Source: Lyophyllum atratum (taxonomy: Eukaryota > Basidiomycota > Agaricomycetes > Agaricales > Lyophyllaceae). Taken from it: 64,000 nucleotides of DNA. Under the pieces are notes generated by a model. That model was not told the origin of the DNA, did not search any database, and worked only from the letters and a program-made list of their open reading frames with translations. Shown piece by piece: positions 32,122 to 45,772 of this stretch; position 1 is the first letter of the stretch, and each line of letters starts with the position of its first letter. Made by a program: the position numbers and the translations under genes. Location of the stretch: assembly GCA_014905825.1 (NCBI GenBank), contig JACGCN010000014.1, positions 1,240,001-1,304,000 of the forward strand, in the 5' to 3' direction.

Positions 32122-34862
32122 ATGGCCCAAGTACGTAGCAATAATAGCTTTCTGGACATTCAGTATTAACAAATGGTATAGCTAGATGATCACTCATCTT
32201 TACCAGTTTGTGTCTTTGATGCTGTGTATTTATTTATCGAGCTAACATCTCTCCGTACAGTCCTCACCTGATTTTCTTGCCAGGCTCAAGTATTACGTTC
32301 TTGGATGGGGTATTGTTTCTTCGGAAATGGACGACACTATCATGTCCACCAATCCGTTTGACCCAACCAGGGCCATTGCTATCGCCGCACAGCCTTGTGT
32401 CTTTGCAAAGCCTTTGAGTTCAACTTCCGCGAATGCGACCAAAGTAGTCTGGGCTACGATCAGCAATGGCGTGAATAGCCCAATCATGCCATTGAACAGG
32501 AAGCAGCTACAAAGGCTGGCCTCTGAGTTGTTCCGATATGATATCAGTGATTTCAAATCGGAGCAGGTTTTGAAGCCACTCAGACTCGCTGTGTTCTACA
32601 ATCTTGGTAGGCGCAGCTTAATAACAGCTTTCTAGGAAATTGACATTTTGTAACTGCAGATGCGATTGATGGTGATGATGATGCCAATGCTATCAAAGCA
32701 TACCTCAGCATCAGTCCAGCATTTTTTGAAGCAGAAGACAGTTTTTCCGATCCACTGTCAGTTTTCTATCAGGACCTTCAAGGCCAGACATTGTATGACA
32801 TCCAGCATCATCTTGGCACCTTTCTTGATCTCCATGTCAATGTTTCTCGCCAACGCAAGCTGCGTGCTGTGCTGTCTGATTATACTTGGACAGCTTCCAT
32901 GTCACGTCTTTTCAACTGGGAATACCTGCGCAGGTCACCACTCCTGGACTTAGAAAACCAATACAGGTGGCGGTCAACTGGCAATCAGTTTGCAGGACCC
33001 TTTGCAATCATGGCGGTCCATGTACTCGAAGGCTTATGTACCCATGTTCTCCGCTTTTCTGTCTACGACACAAAGCAGCCAGCTGGTTCACAATTCTTTA
33101 TCTCCCACATCAAACACTTTGAGGTGTTTTGTCAAACACCATTCAATGATCGCAAGATCAAATACGATTTGCTGGACAACCAGTTCTTCCAGCTGCTCCG
33201 TATGTGTTATGACAAGCACCTACATCCCCACTACAGGTACTTTGGACGTCGCAAAGAAGGCAACCTGGTCAATGTCAGCATTTGGAACGAGGCCTTTGAG
33301 GCGTACTCTATGGATGTCATTTCCCATCTTCGGGCATGGATTATAGATCGCAAAGACAGCTACATTGGTGATCAGCATGCTATTGATGTTCTGGACGCCA
33401 TTCCAAACAAGCTATCTTGGTTCCTGCTTGGACAGCTTCCCAATCAGCTGCCTGATTACTTGGTGCCGCAGGATACCAGTATTCCTGTGGTTGAGCTCGC
33501 TCTTCTATCTGAAATAGCAGAGGAGATGGCTGACCTTGAAGAACCTGTGTGTCAGGCATGTCATACAATGCCATAGCGATTACCTAGAAACTCATTATTA
33601 TTGTCCAGGTGCTGTCATATCTTGAGCCAATTCTCCATGGAGTCACCAAGAAAACCTCCGAATCAGCTTATACTCTCTCCGAGATCATGTTCCATGCCTA
33701 CAAGGTCATCCATCCATACACCAGCAGCATCAACCAGAAAAAGTCTGTGCATCAAGTGTTTGCACTTATCTATGCCTCACGTGACACAGTGCTGCGCCCA
33801 ATGTCCAATACGAATGTCGTACAGCCTCCACCATATTTTGGGAAGGATTCTGCCTCATGCTCTCCGAGTATGGGAGATGTCATTGTCGGACATGACAATG
33901 CGGTCTCTGAAGAATATAATCAGATAAGCAATTTGCTTGACAGTGCTTTATGTGGTGTCGCTCCAGGAGAACGTCCGAAGGCTGCAATGATCAGTAAAGC
34001 AGCTTGGGCACATGCTCCAAGGGTGGACATTATCACAGTAAAACAGGTGCTGGATCACACTGGCCATGCTTGGTGGAATGACCTTGGCCTTCATGGCACC
34101 CAGAAAACCGCCAAGCTTCACTTGCTTTCTCAATTGGTCTACATCTCCATCCACGTTGCCACTGAATGGGACCGTGTGCGATTCATGTCACCTCCTGTCT
34201 ACAATCTTCTCGGCCAAATTAAAAACATTGCACATTTCCCAACCTGGTTTCTGCTCCCATCACCCCCTGCCAGAACTCCATATGTCAATGTTACTCAACC
34301 ATCATCTTTTGTGGGCCGACGTGCAAGGCATGAGTCTGATGTCGAATATCATTTACACGTGGTTTTGGATAGGTTGCTCACACCATCTTCCCACTCCATT
34401 GAAACCTATGACCACCATGGAAATCAGGGTTTTAAGCTTACTGTTGGAGGCAAAAGGCTTTGGGATATGGCTGTGCAGGTCAGTATTCTCATCAAATAAT
34501 AGCTTTCTAGGATCTTTAACATTTTACCTCAGGTAGCGCTCGAAAGCCTTGTTATCCGTAAACGCACCGACCTTGGCTTCACCCATGATTTACAGCTTTT
34601 GGCACCTGTCTCTTTGACGGAATCTCAGCAGATCTGTTACCAACTGCATATCCCTGAGCCTTTAGTTGCCAATAACAGCGAGGTTTTAGCATATATGCGC
34701 ACCAAGGACTGCTCACAAGAGTCACGTCCAGCATTATACTATGCAGAATACCTCAAACTGTGGAACACAGAAGAGGCTGCTTTGAATGGAGAGGCAGGAA
34801 TTTCAGACTTGCGCTATGTTTCAGCACGTAGCCATGTTCAATGGTCAGATATTCCTGTGTAG
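32122..34862 (+). CDS. Family gene B (copy 2)
   Basis: This has the same six-exon, 824-aa model as 1305-4045, shifted by 30817: 32122-32130, 32182-32205, 32261-32606, 32660-33555, 33609-34478 and 34533-34862. The only coding difference I found is 32375 A for G, changing Val to Ile (TRAIAIAA instead of TRAVAIAA) in the N-terminal domain. The promoter at 32017-32121, the GC-AG intron at 33556-33608 and the palindromic introns are all preserved, so both copies look equally functional. It starts 155 bp after the stop of gene A. Confidence 0.85.
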
Positions 34863-34876
34863 ATTGTATGTTATGA

Positions 34877-35517
34877 AAAACAGCTTGCATTTGTAGATGC
34901 TTGGATCTGTCCTGAGTTTGTAGACGCATGACGAGTTTTACGCACCTATTGTACAACTCTGATCGCAAGAGTCTTTGGATGCTGATTGCATTTGTAGATT
35001 CTTGGATCTGTCTGGAGTTTGTAGACACATGACGAGTTTTACGCCCCTGATGTACAACTCTGATCGCAAGAGTCTTTGGATGCTGATCGCATTTGTAGAT
35101 TCTTGGATCTGTCCGAAGTTTGTAGACGCATGACGAGTTTTACGCACCTATTGTACAACTCTGATCGCAAGAGTCTTTGGATGCTGATCACATTTGTAGA
35201 TTCTTGGATCTGTCTGGAGTTGGTAGACGCATGACGATTTTTACGCCCCTGATGTACAACTCTGATCGCAAGAGTCTTTGGATGCTCAAGTCACTGATCG
35301 CTTTTGTAGATTCTCGGATCTGTCCTGAGGTTGTAGACGCATGACGAGTTTTACGCACCTCATGTACAACTCTGATCGCAAGAGTCTTTGGATGCTCAAG
35401 TCACTGATCGCTTTTGTAGATTCTTGGATCTGTCCTGAGGTCGTAGTCGCATGACAAGTTTTACGCACCTAATGTACAACTCTGATCGCAAGAGTCTTTG
35501 GATAGTCTTAGATGGAC
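34877..35517. repeat. Satellite, 101/110-bp units (copy 2)
   Basis: This is the same array as 4060-4700, with the same number of units and the same 101 to 110 bp step, between genes B and C. Confidence 0.9.
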
Positions 35518-35706
35518 TGGTAGATGCATGGCGAGTTGCGCCCTTCTTGTTGACCTCTTTTACGCTACTATTTGCAGTTACTTGTTTGTATTTAATGTCT
35601 TCTATTTGGCTATTGATGCACTACATGCTATATAAATGTTTCCTGTGAAAGCAACGATCCTTTGTTTCTTTCCCCCCACTTTAAACGCTTACATAAGTAT
35701 TTCACC

Positions 35707-37461
35707 ATGTCCAATGTGAGTTTTAATAATAAGTTCCGAGAAAGCTAATATTAAGGTGCCAAGCAGGGCGCAGACATACCCACTGAACGCTTTCTTCAGG
35801 TTCATGATACTGATCCGGATGCACTCGCAGTCTTTTATTCCCATCTCCGCACACTTTCGCTCGATGACATCAAACAGTTCATTGTGCGGTATCTCAACCA
35901 TCGAGACAAAGCTCCCTATCAAAGGCAGCTTCGTGCGGTTCTATCAGACTATTACTGGAGTGGACTCATCGCCCGTCTCTCTTCATGGCCATACTTTGCC
36001 CTCGCAGAAGCTCTTCAACTCCGGCAGCAGTATGCATGGCACCATATCGGGACACAATTTGCTGCTCCATATGCCCATCTTGGGCTCTATATGCTACAAG
36101 GCTTGTGTAGCAAAAGTCTAGTGTTCTCACGCTATGATACAACCAAATCGGTGCAGAACGAACTGGGAAAGTTCCACACGTGGCTTCAGGATGCCTATAC
36201 CGACAGAGAGCCCCAGCAGTGGTTGCTTGACCAGGCATTTTTTTCAATTCTGCAAACTGCATATGAGAAGCACCTCCTTTATCTTCATCGACACTTTGGT
36301 CTCTCGCTAGACAAAGATGCTGGTCGAGTCCACATTTGGAATCAGGCGTTTGATCGCTACGTTGATTATATGATGCTACACATCTGCCAATGGGTGACAA
36401 AGCGTCAAGAAGAAGAATCACAGAGGGATGACGTCTTTTTCATTCTCCAGGATATTCCCAATAAGATCCGTTGGTATATGCTCGGTCAGCTGCACAACCA
36501 CACTCCAAGGCTCCTGGCCCAGCAGCATACCCGAATTCCCATGATTGAAATCAGGTTCATTCAATCAATTGCGGATGAAATGACCACATTGGAAAAGCCA
36601 GTAATCTATGTCAGCTACTGTTTTATAATCTTATTTTTCCAGAAACTTAATATTGCACAGGTCCTCTCGTATTTTGACCCCCTCATTTCTAAAGCAAGTG
36701 AAAGCCTACCGGACGTGCCTTCCCTGCTACATGTCATGGTCCGCAACCACAAAGTGAATCACCGCAAGGAGGGTCCCGTCAACTCGGTAGCAGCCACTCT
36801 CAGGTTGTTCTCATGCATCTACGCAACAAGAGGGTCCACTCTGCGGCAGCTCAATGGGTCCTTGCTATCGGGTCTGACCATTGACACTGATAATGACCAG
36901 TACAAGGACATTCAAAGGTTTCTGAGGATCCTTCACTCAGTCTACGTGGTCCGTGATTGCGGGCCATCAAACAGAGATTGGAGCTCCTCACATTTGGATG
37001 TTGATTTATTTGGCATCACAATGGACCGTACTGGACGTCCTTGGAGAAAAGAGCTTGCCAGTAACGCAAATAGTCCTCAGCTATCAGTCTCTATCTATGC
37101 AGCCATCCAACTCGCTTCCAACTGGGCTATCGAGGAAACAAAGTCACCTCTCTTGTCAAAGGCAATCAATGCCATTCATAATGAGGGGCAATTCAAGATC
37201 TGGTTCCATAGGCAAGGCCAAGAGGTGACAGTTACCTAGTTTCATTCGGGTTTGGATGTATGCTTATCCAATAGCTATCTACAGCATGAAACATTGACAT
37301 CTACCCACGTAATGTCAAAAGTCGCTGAAGAACAGAAACAGAAAACCAACATCCATGCGGCTCCTGAGACTGTGGATGCCCATGCTATAGTCAAAAAGCA
37401 AAGGATCAGCAAAACAGGATCAGGTCAGATGGTGCAGTTTCTCGATCTAGCAATACGTTGA
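35707..37461 (+). CDS. Family gene C (copy 2), shortened paralogue
   Basis: This is identical in the stretches compared to 4890-6644: exons 35707-35715, 35764-36609, 36661-37224 and 37285-37461, 531 aa. It lacks the N-terminal domain present in A, B and D and ends early in the second body domain before a basic tail. The two copies keep all splice sites, so the shortening preceded the duplication. Confidence 0.8.
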
Positions 37462-37659
37462 CCACCACTTCTAGCAGGAATAAACTACCGATCGACATTT
37501 CAAGACATACCTTACATTACCAAACGTTTGGGAACCAGGCTAGTTCGTATCAAGAAATTGTAATCCTGTGCAATAACAGCTTTCTGGACCATTGATATTA
37601 ATTCGTCGAGTGAACTTTGTTTGAAAGACAGGTTTGAATAAGTCCATGGGTTCTACATT

Positions 37660-40254
37660 TTATAGAATGACTACAGCTAGCGTGTTGGTAGGTACAGGGA
37701 ATAAATTGACCCCCACTTTCCTTCTGTCACTGTTATTCGGCCCTACGACACATTCGTTTCCTTCACACTTGTGCACCCGTTGAATCTCACCCCGCTTCCA
37801 GACATCAAGACTGACCACAAGCTGGCTCTTTATAGTGGGCCGAAGAGGTTGAATATACTTCTCTGGAATCAGGAATGTGTCCCTTGCCACCTTAATTTTT
37901 GCATTGGAACTTTCCGTCCCCAACCAAGTGGCCGTTTTACCCTCATGATCACCGTATCGCCAGCCGGGGTCACGAAGGGAGGGTCGTGTGCCTGTGATAT
38001 TTACACGTATGGATTTCCCTATCACGGCCGGGTCTATCATCCAAGGATTGTGGGCTGTCGTGAAACCAGGTCAGGCCTTGACATCTATATACACAAAATC
38101 AACATACGAAATGGTGAACTTGGGTTGGGTGTACGAGACGACGGATCCCATGCTGGCCCAAATGCGGCACTCGAACCCTCTGGCAGTGGTGTCGATGGAG
38201 TCAATGTCAGTGTAGACTCGGGAATCTCTACAGATCTATAGACACGGGTGAAGTCGCTGCGATATGCACCATCATGCAACAAAGGAATCATATGAGGGTC
38301 GTTCCTACTGAAAATGTCAGTGAGATCTTTGGGATTTGGAGGTAACGTACTCCAGAACAAGAATTGTGAGGTGGAGACGCTGCTTCTCTGGGCGCGCATC
38401 CAACTTTACCATGACAAAGTTGTCGTCCGCCGTCTCTACCACTGTCCCAACGTAGTCTTTAAACTGTGGATGCTTGATTACACGCACACGAGTATTGAGA
38501 AAACGCCGGTTGACATCTCCGTGGGACCAGCATATTTGCTTCTCTTCGATTGGAAGGAGAGCCATTATGTGTGGTGCCTCCGCAAACATCACACTTGTAG
38601 CGAGAACCTCGACCTAATTTCTTATCAGTGACATTCAAAGAAAAAGGTACTGAGCCTTACCTCCTTTGCCTCCTTGTTTTCGTACACAGTCACCTTTTCC
38701 TCCCCTACCGAAAGGATGAACCCTTGAAGTCCTTCGTTTTCTCCTTCTGTGATCTTGACCTCGTCACCGACTTTGAGATAATTGCGCAGTGCGTTGACGG
38801 GCAAGGACACTTCCTGATGATCTGGTTCCGTCAATATATCTGCGACTTCCCCCATTACCCGCAGGACCGAGCCGACCGTGCCCTTCGACTCCCCTTCCAC
38901 AACCTTGACACGATCAGAGTGCTTTATGTTCCGCGCAAACCTCTTCTCGATGGAAGTCGACAACAAGGATGGGGGGATGATTCGTGCGTTGGAGAAAAGG
39001 ACGAGTTCATCACGCTCTGGAACCGCCTCTTCCTGGCAATAAGACTTAGTAGATGTAGTGAGGTAACCGTCGATATAGGAATTTTCCTTGAACATGTACG
39101 CGTGATTCCTCTTCACCACGGATGAGTCGCCCCAGACATCCGCTATGATTTTTGGATTGAAAAGTGCCTGATCCGGCCGTCCCTGTTTTTTGTGCTTGTT
39201 GGGCTGGAGGCTGATTCGAGGAATGACAAGGACCTCGACTGCTCGGGAGGTGGAATCGAAGGCTTTCACATATGCGAGATCGCCGCGGTACCAGCCCCTG
39301 CCAGTCAGCCGCACCCAGGAACCTGCTCTTGGAACAAAATAATCATGTTCCTTGAGATATCGAGGAGCCTCCTCGGGATCGATATAGCAAGTAGACCGCG
39401 GAAATAGCTTCCCGACGTCGGCGCAGAGTCCTTGCACATCAGCCTCGCTAGCAGCCTCAACGACAATCCATCCTGGCCGGGAAACCCTACCCACAATTGA
39501 CGATACGCTCCAGTGACCAACTCCAGCCCGCAGTACCTTTTCCATGAGAACCAGTGTCACCGTTTCCTCGTGGCCGGGCTATCTAAACGTAAGAACAGGT
39601 ATACACGGTTGACGGAACTCTTACCATGACAGCCACCCTCCACAGGCATGGCCTAGGAAATGGATCCTCGTGGTTTACCGCGTGCGCCACATCCCGAGTC
39701 GATTCCCTTGCTCGCTCCCGGGCGCGGTTCAATAACATCCCCCATTCTCGCTCGTCCTGCGCTTGAATGTGTTCCAGGGCTAATAGACGATGCGAGGCCT
39801 CCCAATCCATGGCGCTCAGTTCCCCGGCTTGGAAGAATTCCTCGTCTTTGAGACTTATCAGGAAACTGTTTCATGGTCCTGGCTGAGTACGCACCTGCTT
39901 CCTCGTCCTCGTCCTCCTTTTCATCCTCATCGCTATCAACCTCGGCCTCCACGCTCAGGAAATGTTGAACACCGAGCTCCTGTAGCATAGATATGTATCA
40001 GTACTGTCCCCCTCAGCCCGCAGATTTCCGTACCTCGACTCGTGCACGTTTTTTCCCTTTCCGACGTGACTCATCGTTCGTTTTGTATCCGTTGTTGCCG
40101 TCCTCCTATGATGTGGATGATCAGACACTGTACTTGAGGACACCATGATTTGTACCTCCATATCTGCTGCCTTCCGCGAAGTTTTCTCGACACGCCGGTC
40201 GCCAGCCGCTATTCGTTCATCAGGACCCTGATAGACGTGTTTTAGCGCCGACAT
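37660..40254 (-). CDS. Spt5-like NGN-KOW protein (copy 2)
   Basis: This has the same eight-exon, 746-aa model as the copy at 9437-6843, with no coding difference seen. It reads against genes A-D and its 3' end lies about 200 bp from the 3' end of gene C, so the two are convergent. The intergenic stretch 37462-37659 holds the orphan palindromic element (37571-37603). Its first exon is again embedded in the first unit of the 172-bp satellite at 40207-41067. Confidence 0.85.
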
Positions 40255-41067
40255 TTTTGTTATCTATAGCCTACATACCGTTGTTTCTTCATCCATAGCC
40301 TTAATGACCGCGTTAGCGCGTGAAAACATATTTTCATAGCCTACGTACTGCATTTTCCCCATCTGTAGCCTCCCTTAATTCGACGAGGGCATCAGGACCC
40401 TGATAGTCGCGTTTTAGCGTCGGCGTTTTCGTTATCTATAGCCTACATACCGTCGTTTCTTCATCCATAGCCTTAGTGACCACATTAGCGCGTGAAAACA
40501 TATTTTCATAGCCTACGTACCGCATTTTCCCCATCTGTAGCCTCCGTTAATTCGACGAGGGCATCAGGACCCTGATAGACGCGTTTTAGCGCCGGTGTTT
40601 TCGTTATCTATAGCCTACATACCGTCCTTTCTTCATCCATAGCCTTAGTGACCACGTTAGCGCGTGAAAACATATTTTCATAACCTACGTACCGCATTTT
40701 CCCCATCCGTAGCCTCCGTTAATTCGACCAGCGGCATCTGTGCCGCCATTGATTCATCCGTTTCCTGATCGATTTGTTTGAGCGCCGGCATTTTCGTTAT
40801 TTCTAGCCCACCTACCGCCGTGTCTTCATTCATAGCCTTAGTGACGGGTCTTAGCGCGTGAATTCACATTTTATAGCCTCCGTACCGTATCTGACCCATC
40901 CGTAGCCGCCATTAGGTCGACAGGCGGCATGTGTACCGCCGCTTGCTCGTCCATAGCCTTCGTCACGCGGTCAACGCGTGAATTATCATTCAGGAGTTTA
41001 CCCACCGTCATTTCACCATCAGCAACCTGAACGACGCGTATTAGCATAGACACTCATGTTTTCATAG
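40207..41067. repeat. 172-bp satellite (copy 2)
   Basis: This is the same array as 9390-10250. Three good units precede degenerate ones, and the first overlaps the Spt5-like start. Confidence 0.88.
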
Positions 41068-44000
41068 CATGCATACCTTCGATCCCTCGTTGGTAGACGC
41101 GATTTGTTCGACGCCCGGGATCTATCCATACATTAGGTTTTTCATCTCTTTCTCATTTGGCAGATGTCTTACGTGGCCTTGAAGCTCTGTTGCAGCGTAA
41201 TTTAGGTCTACACTACTCATGTTTACTCTTAGCGTCGTTTGGGTATTGATATAAGTAGCAGCGCCGGCTGCGAACGTCGTGGTTGAAGTATGAGGTGCAA
41301 GCCGTGGACTGTGCGCCAGAGGCCCCGTGTTGACTGGTCGCGTGACTTTAGGGCAAGCTGTTGCACCTCACGCGACCGCCCAGATGGCCCGCCAAGTCTG
41401 GCTACCTCTTGACCTCTGCCGCCGTCTCCCGTCCATCCGCTCGCCATCAGCATGCCCAGGGCACTTTAATGTAAGTGTTTAAGTTTCTTCATTCATCTTT
41501 TATGTCTGATCACTGTACTGATGGACGTACTTTGCATCTATAGGTGTAACTTCTATCTCTCCGGCTCCATGAACTCCTCCTCTCCAACAGGGATGTGAGA
41601 CGGCAAGTGAAATCAAGGTACGTATTCACTTTTTTTGCTTTGTCTTTTCTATCACGCTACGTTACTGATCCATCTCGTTTGCACTCACAGATATGTTTTC
41701 TATATCTACCTCTCAAGAAGCGAACCGGCGCCCTCCTCCCCTCCAAAGGGATGTGAGACGGCGAGGGGAGGGACGGCAGACCCCTGGTGGGGGGAGCTGA
41801 CCAGGTGCGTCCGCTGCACCCTGCCTAACCGTCATTCACTAACCATTTCGCCTTCCTATACAGGTCACCCCTGCTTCAACGCGACCCCACACCCTCCTCC
41901 CCTGTGAAAGGGATGTGAGACAGTCAACACCGCCCGTCTCGCCCTTTGCCCTTTGGGCAGGCAGACGACGGGGGCTCGTGCCAGCGTTGTAACACCACCG
42001 GGGGGCCTACCCCTGCGACGCCGTTTACGGCTATGTGAATCAGCTCGCACGGCCGTATCGTGGTGATCGTTTGAACGACGGCCAGCGCTACGACCGCTGG
42101 GCCATCGCTTGCGTTTTCGGGCGCACGATGGGCTCATGGAGATGCTCGCCGGGTCTTTAAGACCTCGGAACAGCAAAGGGCGACGTTTGTAGATCCATAT
42201 ACATAGGTAGCTAGGTAGCCCCAGAACAAATAATATATTTAAACTTCAACTTATGCTTGCGAAGGCCGTGGATGGCGAGAACGGCCTCCAAATGAGTAAA
42301 TTCAATAGTACTTATATTCAACATAAAGACAATAATAATAATCTACTAGAAATCTAATATTGCTGTCCCACCCGCGTTCCTCGTCGACGACGAGCGGGAC
42401 GTGGTTGGCGTGCTCCGACACGGCCCATACCTGCCCCTTTCGTCCTTCTAAACGGCGGGTGTTGTTATTCATATGGTGGCCGTCCTTTGACGGGTGTTTT
42501 GAGGCTGCGCAGGGGGCGGTCAGGTGTTCGTGATGAGGTGGTGGTGTGGCCGAAGCTCTAAAAGAAAGATATCAGTAGAGGAACGTCGGAGGTTGCACGC
42601 CGCATCCACACACCCCGCGCTGCGAGGTGTTGGTGCTGGCAGCTGCTGAAGAAAAGGAATAGAGAAACTCACGTGTGCGGTATGGAGACGACGTCCCGAC
42701 AAAAAACCTCCCAAACGGCAGCGGATGTTCCTCAAACCGGTCGTGGCGAGCCTGGTACGATAGAGGCCGGTGGAAATGTTGTCGAAAACGGGGCCGGCGT
42801 CGAGTGCGCTTCTCCATTTTCCCACACGAAACGACCTCGATTCGAGCGGGTCGCGGTTCTCCTCGAGCATCCGCCACGCGAGTGAAACTCGGCGTGGGGA
42901 TAGGGCCTGGATTACGGGTGCTGGTCGTCGTCGTGAGGTGGTGGAGGTAACGTGTGGGCCGCCTCACGATGAGGAGCCTCGATGTAAGATGTATCTGGGG
43001 GGTTGCCGGTTCTGGTCAGCAAAATGCAGTCGCGCAGAACATAGCTGACGCACCTCGTCGGCTCCCCCCACCAGGGGTCTGCCGTCCACCCCTCAACATC
43101 TCGCAACCCTTTTCGAGGGCAGGAGAGCACCGTTCCGCGTAGGGAGCCGTAGAAACAGAATAGATCTGTGAATGGAAAGGAAGGCGATCAGTGAAGTTAT
43201 AGTAGAGAAAACGATCGAAAGCAAACTCACCCCGAAGATCGGTGGGCGCGGCTGCGATGAGCGAACGCGAGTTACCCAGATTAGGGGTGTGCCGTGCCTT
43301 CCCTAGCCGTCTCACATCCTACTTGGAAGGGAGGAGGGCGTCGCGTAGTCATCCATCGAGACGACGAGAGAATGCATCTGTGAAGGTTCAGGTAAGGGAT
43401 AAGTAAGATAAAATGACTTGTAAGAAAAAGAAACTGTAAGTGAAACTTACAGTGGTCGATCCTGGGCACGCAGGCGGCGGGCAATGAGCGAGGACGTCGT
43501 GGTAGACGACGTTCGGACTTAGCGCTGCGGCCGAAACCAACACGTCACATGGCATCATGATGACGTGGGTCAGGTGGCTTTGTTGTTCAGCCAAACTGCT
43601 CAGCCACGTCGTTATCTCCCCATCACCACCACCACCGTCTCTCATGAGAGGGTCGCGCCCAAGGAGACCCGAGCCCGGGACCCCATGGGCTGGCTTTCTT
43701 TATTGCTGACCTCTACCGCCGGTCGTCTCGCGCCCAGGAAGATGAACGTAAGTTATCAGTTTGTTTTCCTTATCTTTTGTGTGTCTGATTGACATCGTTT
43801 GCTTTTCCAGATCTTTTCCGTATTCCTATCGTTCAATCCGCGGGACGGCGTCCTTCTCCCCTGCAAAAGGGATGTGAGGCGATCGGGGAGGGACGGCAGA
43901 CCCCTGGTGGGGGGAGCCGATAACGTGCGTCCGCTACGCCCTGCTCAGCGCTCGTTTACTAATTAGACGCCTTACCTTACAGGTTATTCTTCTCCCAACA

Positions 44001-45697
44001 CGACGAACGCCCTCCTCCCCTTCAAAAGGGATGTGAGACGGCCGTTTACGAACCCAGCAGCCACCTGTACCGCTCGTTGCCCTCCTGGCGGGCACACGGC
44101 GTCGCCTCGCCCCTTTTTCTTAGGGACGACACGTCGGGCACAGGTGATTCGGAACGCCTAACGCGGGGCCATCCCCTGCGCTGGGCTTTGTGGACATGCG
44201 AGGTTCGACCCCTCGCATATTCACGTTCCGATGCTCGTACCACGGCCTCGAAGGACGTAGGGGCGGGGAGGTGAAGTCGGAACACGCCAACGCGGGGTCT
44301 ATCCCCTGCGTCGGCGTTTCTGAAGAAACGAGGTCCAACCCCTCGTTCCTCCAGGTCCCGATTAGCTCCTGACCACCGTCGGTCGGCCATGATCGACGTC
44401 GTCGCGGGGCGAACCTCCTGCGACGCCAGGACATTTGGACGATTATCGGGGGTGGCGGTGGCTCACATTCGGACTCTTATCGTAAACTACATACTTAGCG
44501 TAGAACTTGTATTGTAAACACACCTAGCTGTAGAATTAATACGTTGTTGAGTTGGATTCATTCTGCTTGAGACCCGCGGGAACTATGACGTGCGAGGGCC
44601 GCGCAAACTTGAATTTGCGCAGTTTACGCACGTCATATATCTCACGCATCGACGGCTTGCCCTAAACTCACGAGACCGGCCAAGCGTCCCGCACCACACA
44701 GCCAAACAGCCATCGTCCCTCTCCTCTGTACCACCACATCCGTCAGCGCGACTCTCCGCTAGCGTCTCTTTGGCTGGCGGTATTCGTCTCCTAGGTCTCA
44801 GTGCCCCCGGGGGTGGGCCTAGGCTCACACTTGCGTCCGTTTCACCCAGCGGAACTTGTCATTGGTTTGCCTAGTATTTTTTTTTTCGTCGTTTACTGGT
44901 CCCAGGTGAGGGTCTTTTCTGTACGTGTGCGTTTGAATTCTGATTTCTTTACCAGGGTGTCTGCGGTGCGATTCCTTTGCAGTGTTCATGCACGTTGGCG
45001 TGGTGGGCTCGGCTTTTCTTGTTGTCTTTTAGGTGAGTGTCGTCTCCCTTCGGCCTTGGGTTTCTAATCTAATCAGTGATCTTCGCCAGGGCTTTCTGCG
45101 ATGGGTTTCGTTCACGGTGGGGGGAGGGTTCGTTCACGGTGCGGGAGGGGTTCATTGTTCACGGTTGGGGGGATGGGTTCGCTCGCGTTTGTGGGAGGGG
45201 TTCGTTCGCGTTGGGGGGGAGGTTGGGCCGGGCTTTGGGCTCAGATTTTGCATGTTAACTTCGGTGCGGGTGGGGTCCGTTTCCGACGGGGTAATAGTAC
45301 ATTTTTTATGAGTGGTCTTCGTGCATGAGGGTATCTGTCAGTCTTCGTTTATCTACCTATCGTAGTAGTCAAATGAATTCAAAACAATCCTGATACTGTC
45401 TCGAGATAGCCCTAGAGAGAAAAAGATCTGTCGTTACAAGCTAGGGTTGCCTCAGGGGAGGTAACGTGCTGTCGTTTAGGACTTCCGGAGGGTTAAGGAC
45501 GAGGTGGAAATCACATTGTTTGCGGGTACGTGGTTTATCCCCCGGCGCGTACGCAATCTCACCATGAAACAGGACGACCTTTACCGACAATCTCATTCGA
45601 TTATGACCATCTCGTTCGGTTATGAATACCATGTGCGCAATCAACCACCGACGCATGGTCAAGCTCAAATTCCCCCTATCTCAAGATGCGGCCCGCT
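41068..45697. other. GC-rich non-coding repeat region (copy 2)
   Basis: This is the second copy of 10251-14880, with units at 41687-41922 (+), 43817-44042 (+), 42977-43217 (-) and 43257-43427 (-). Hairpins lie at 44144-44352, the palindrome at 44584-44637 and the G-rich minisatellite at 45099-45229. No gene is supported. Confidence 0.6.
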
Positions 45698-45772
45698 CTC
45701 CGCAAAGGTATAAAGGTCGCCAGCCGCCACTCCCCCTCCCCCCCCCCAAACACAACGTTATACCGCCTCACC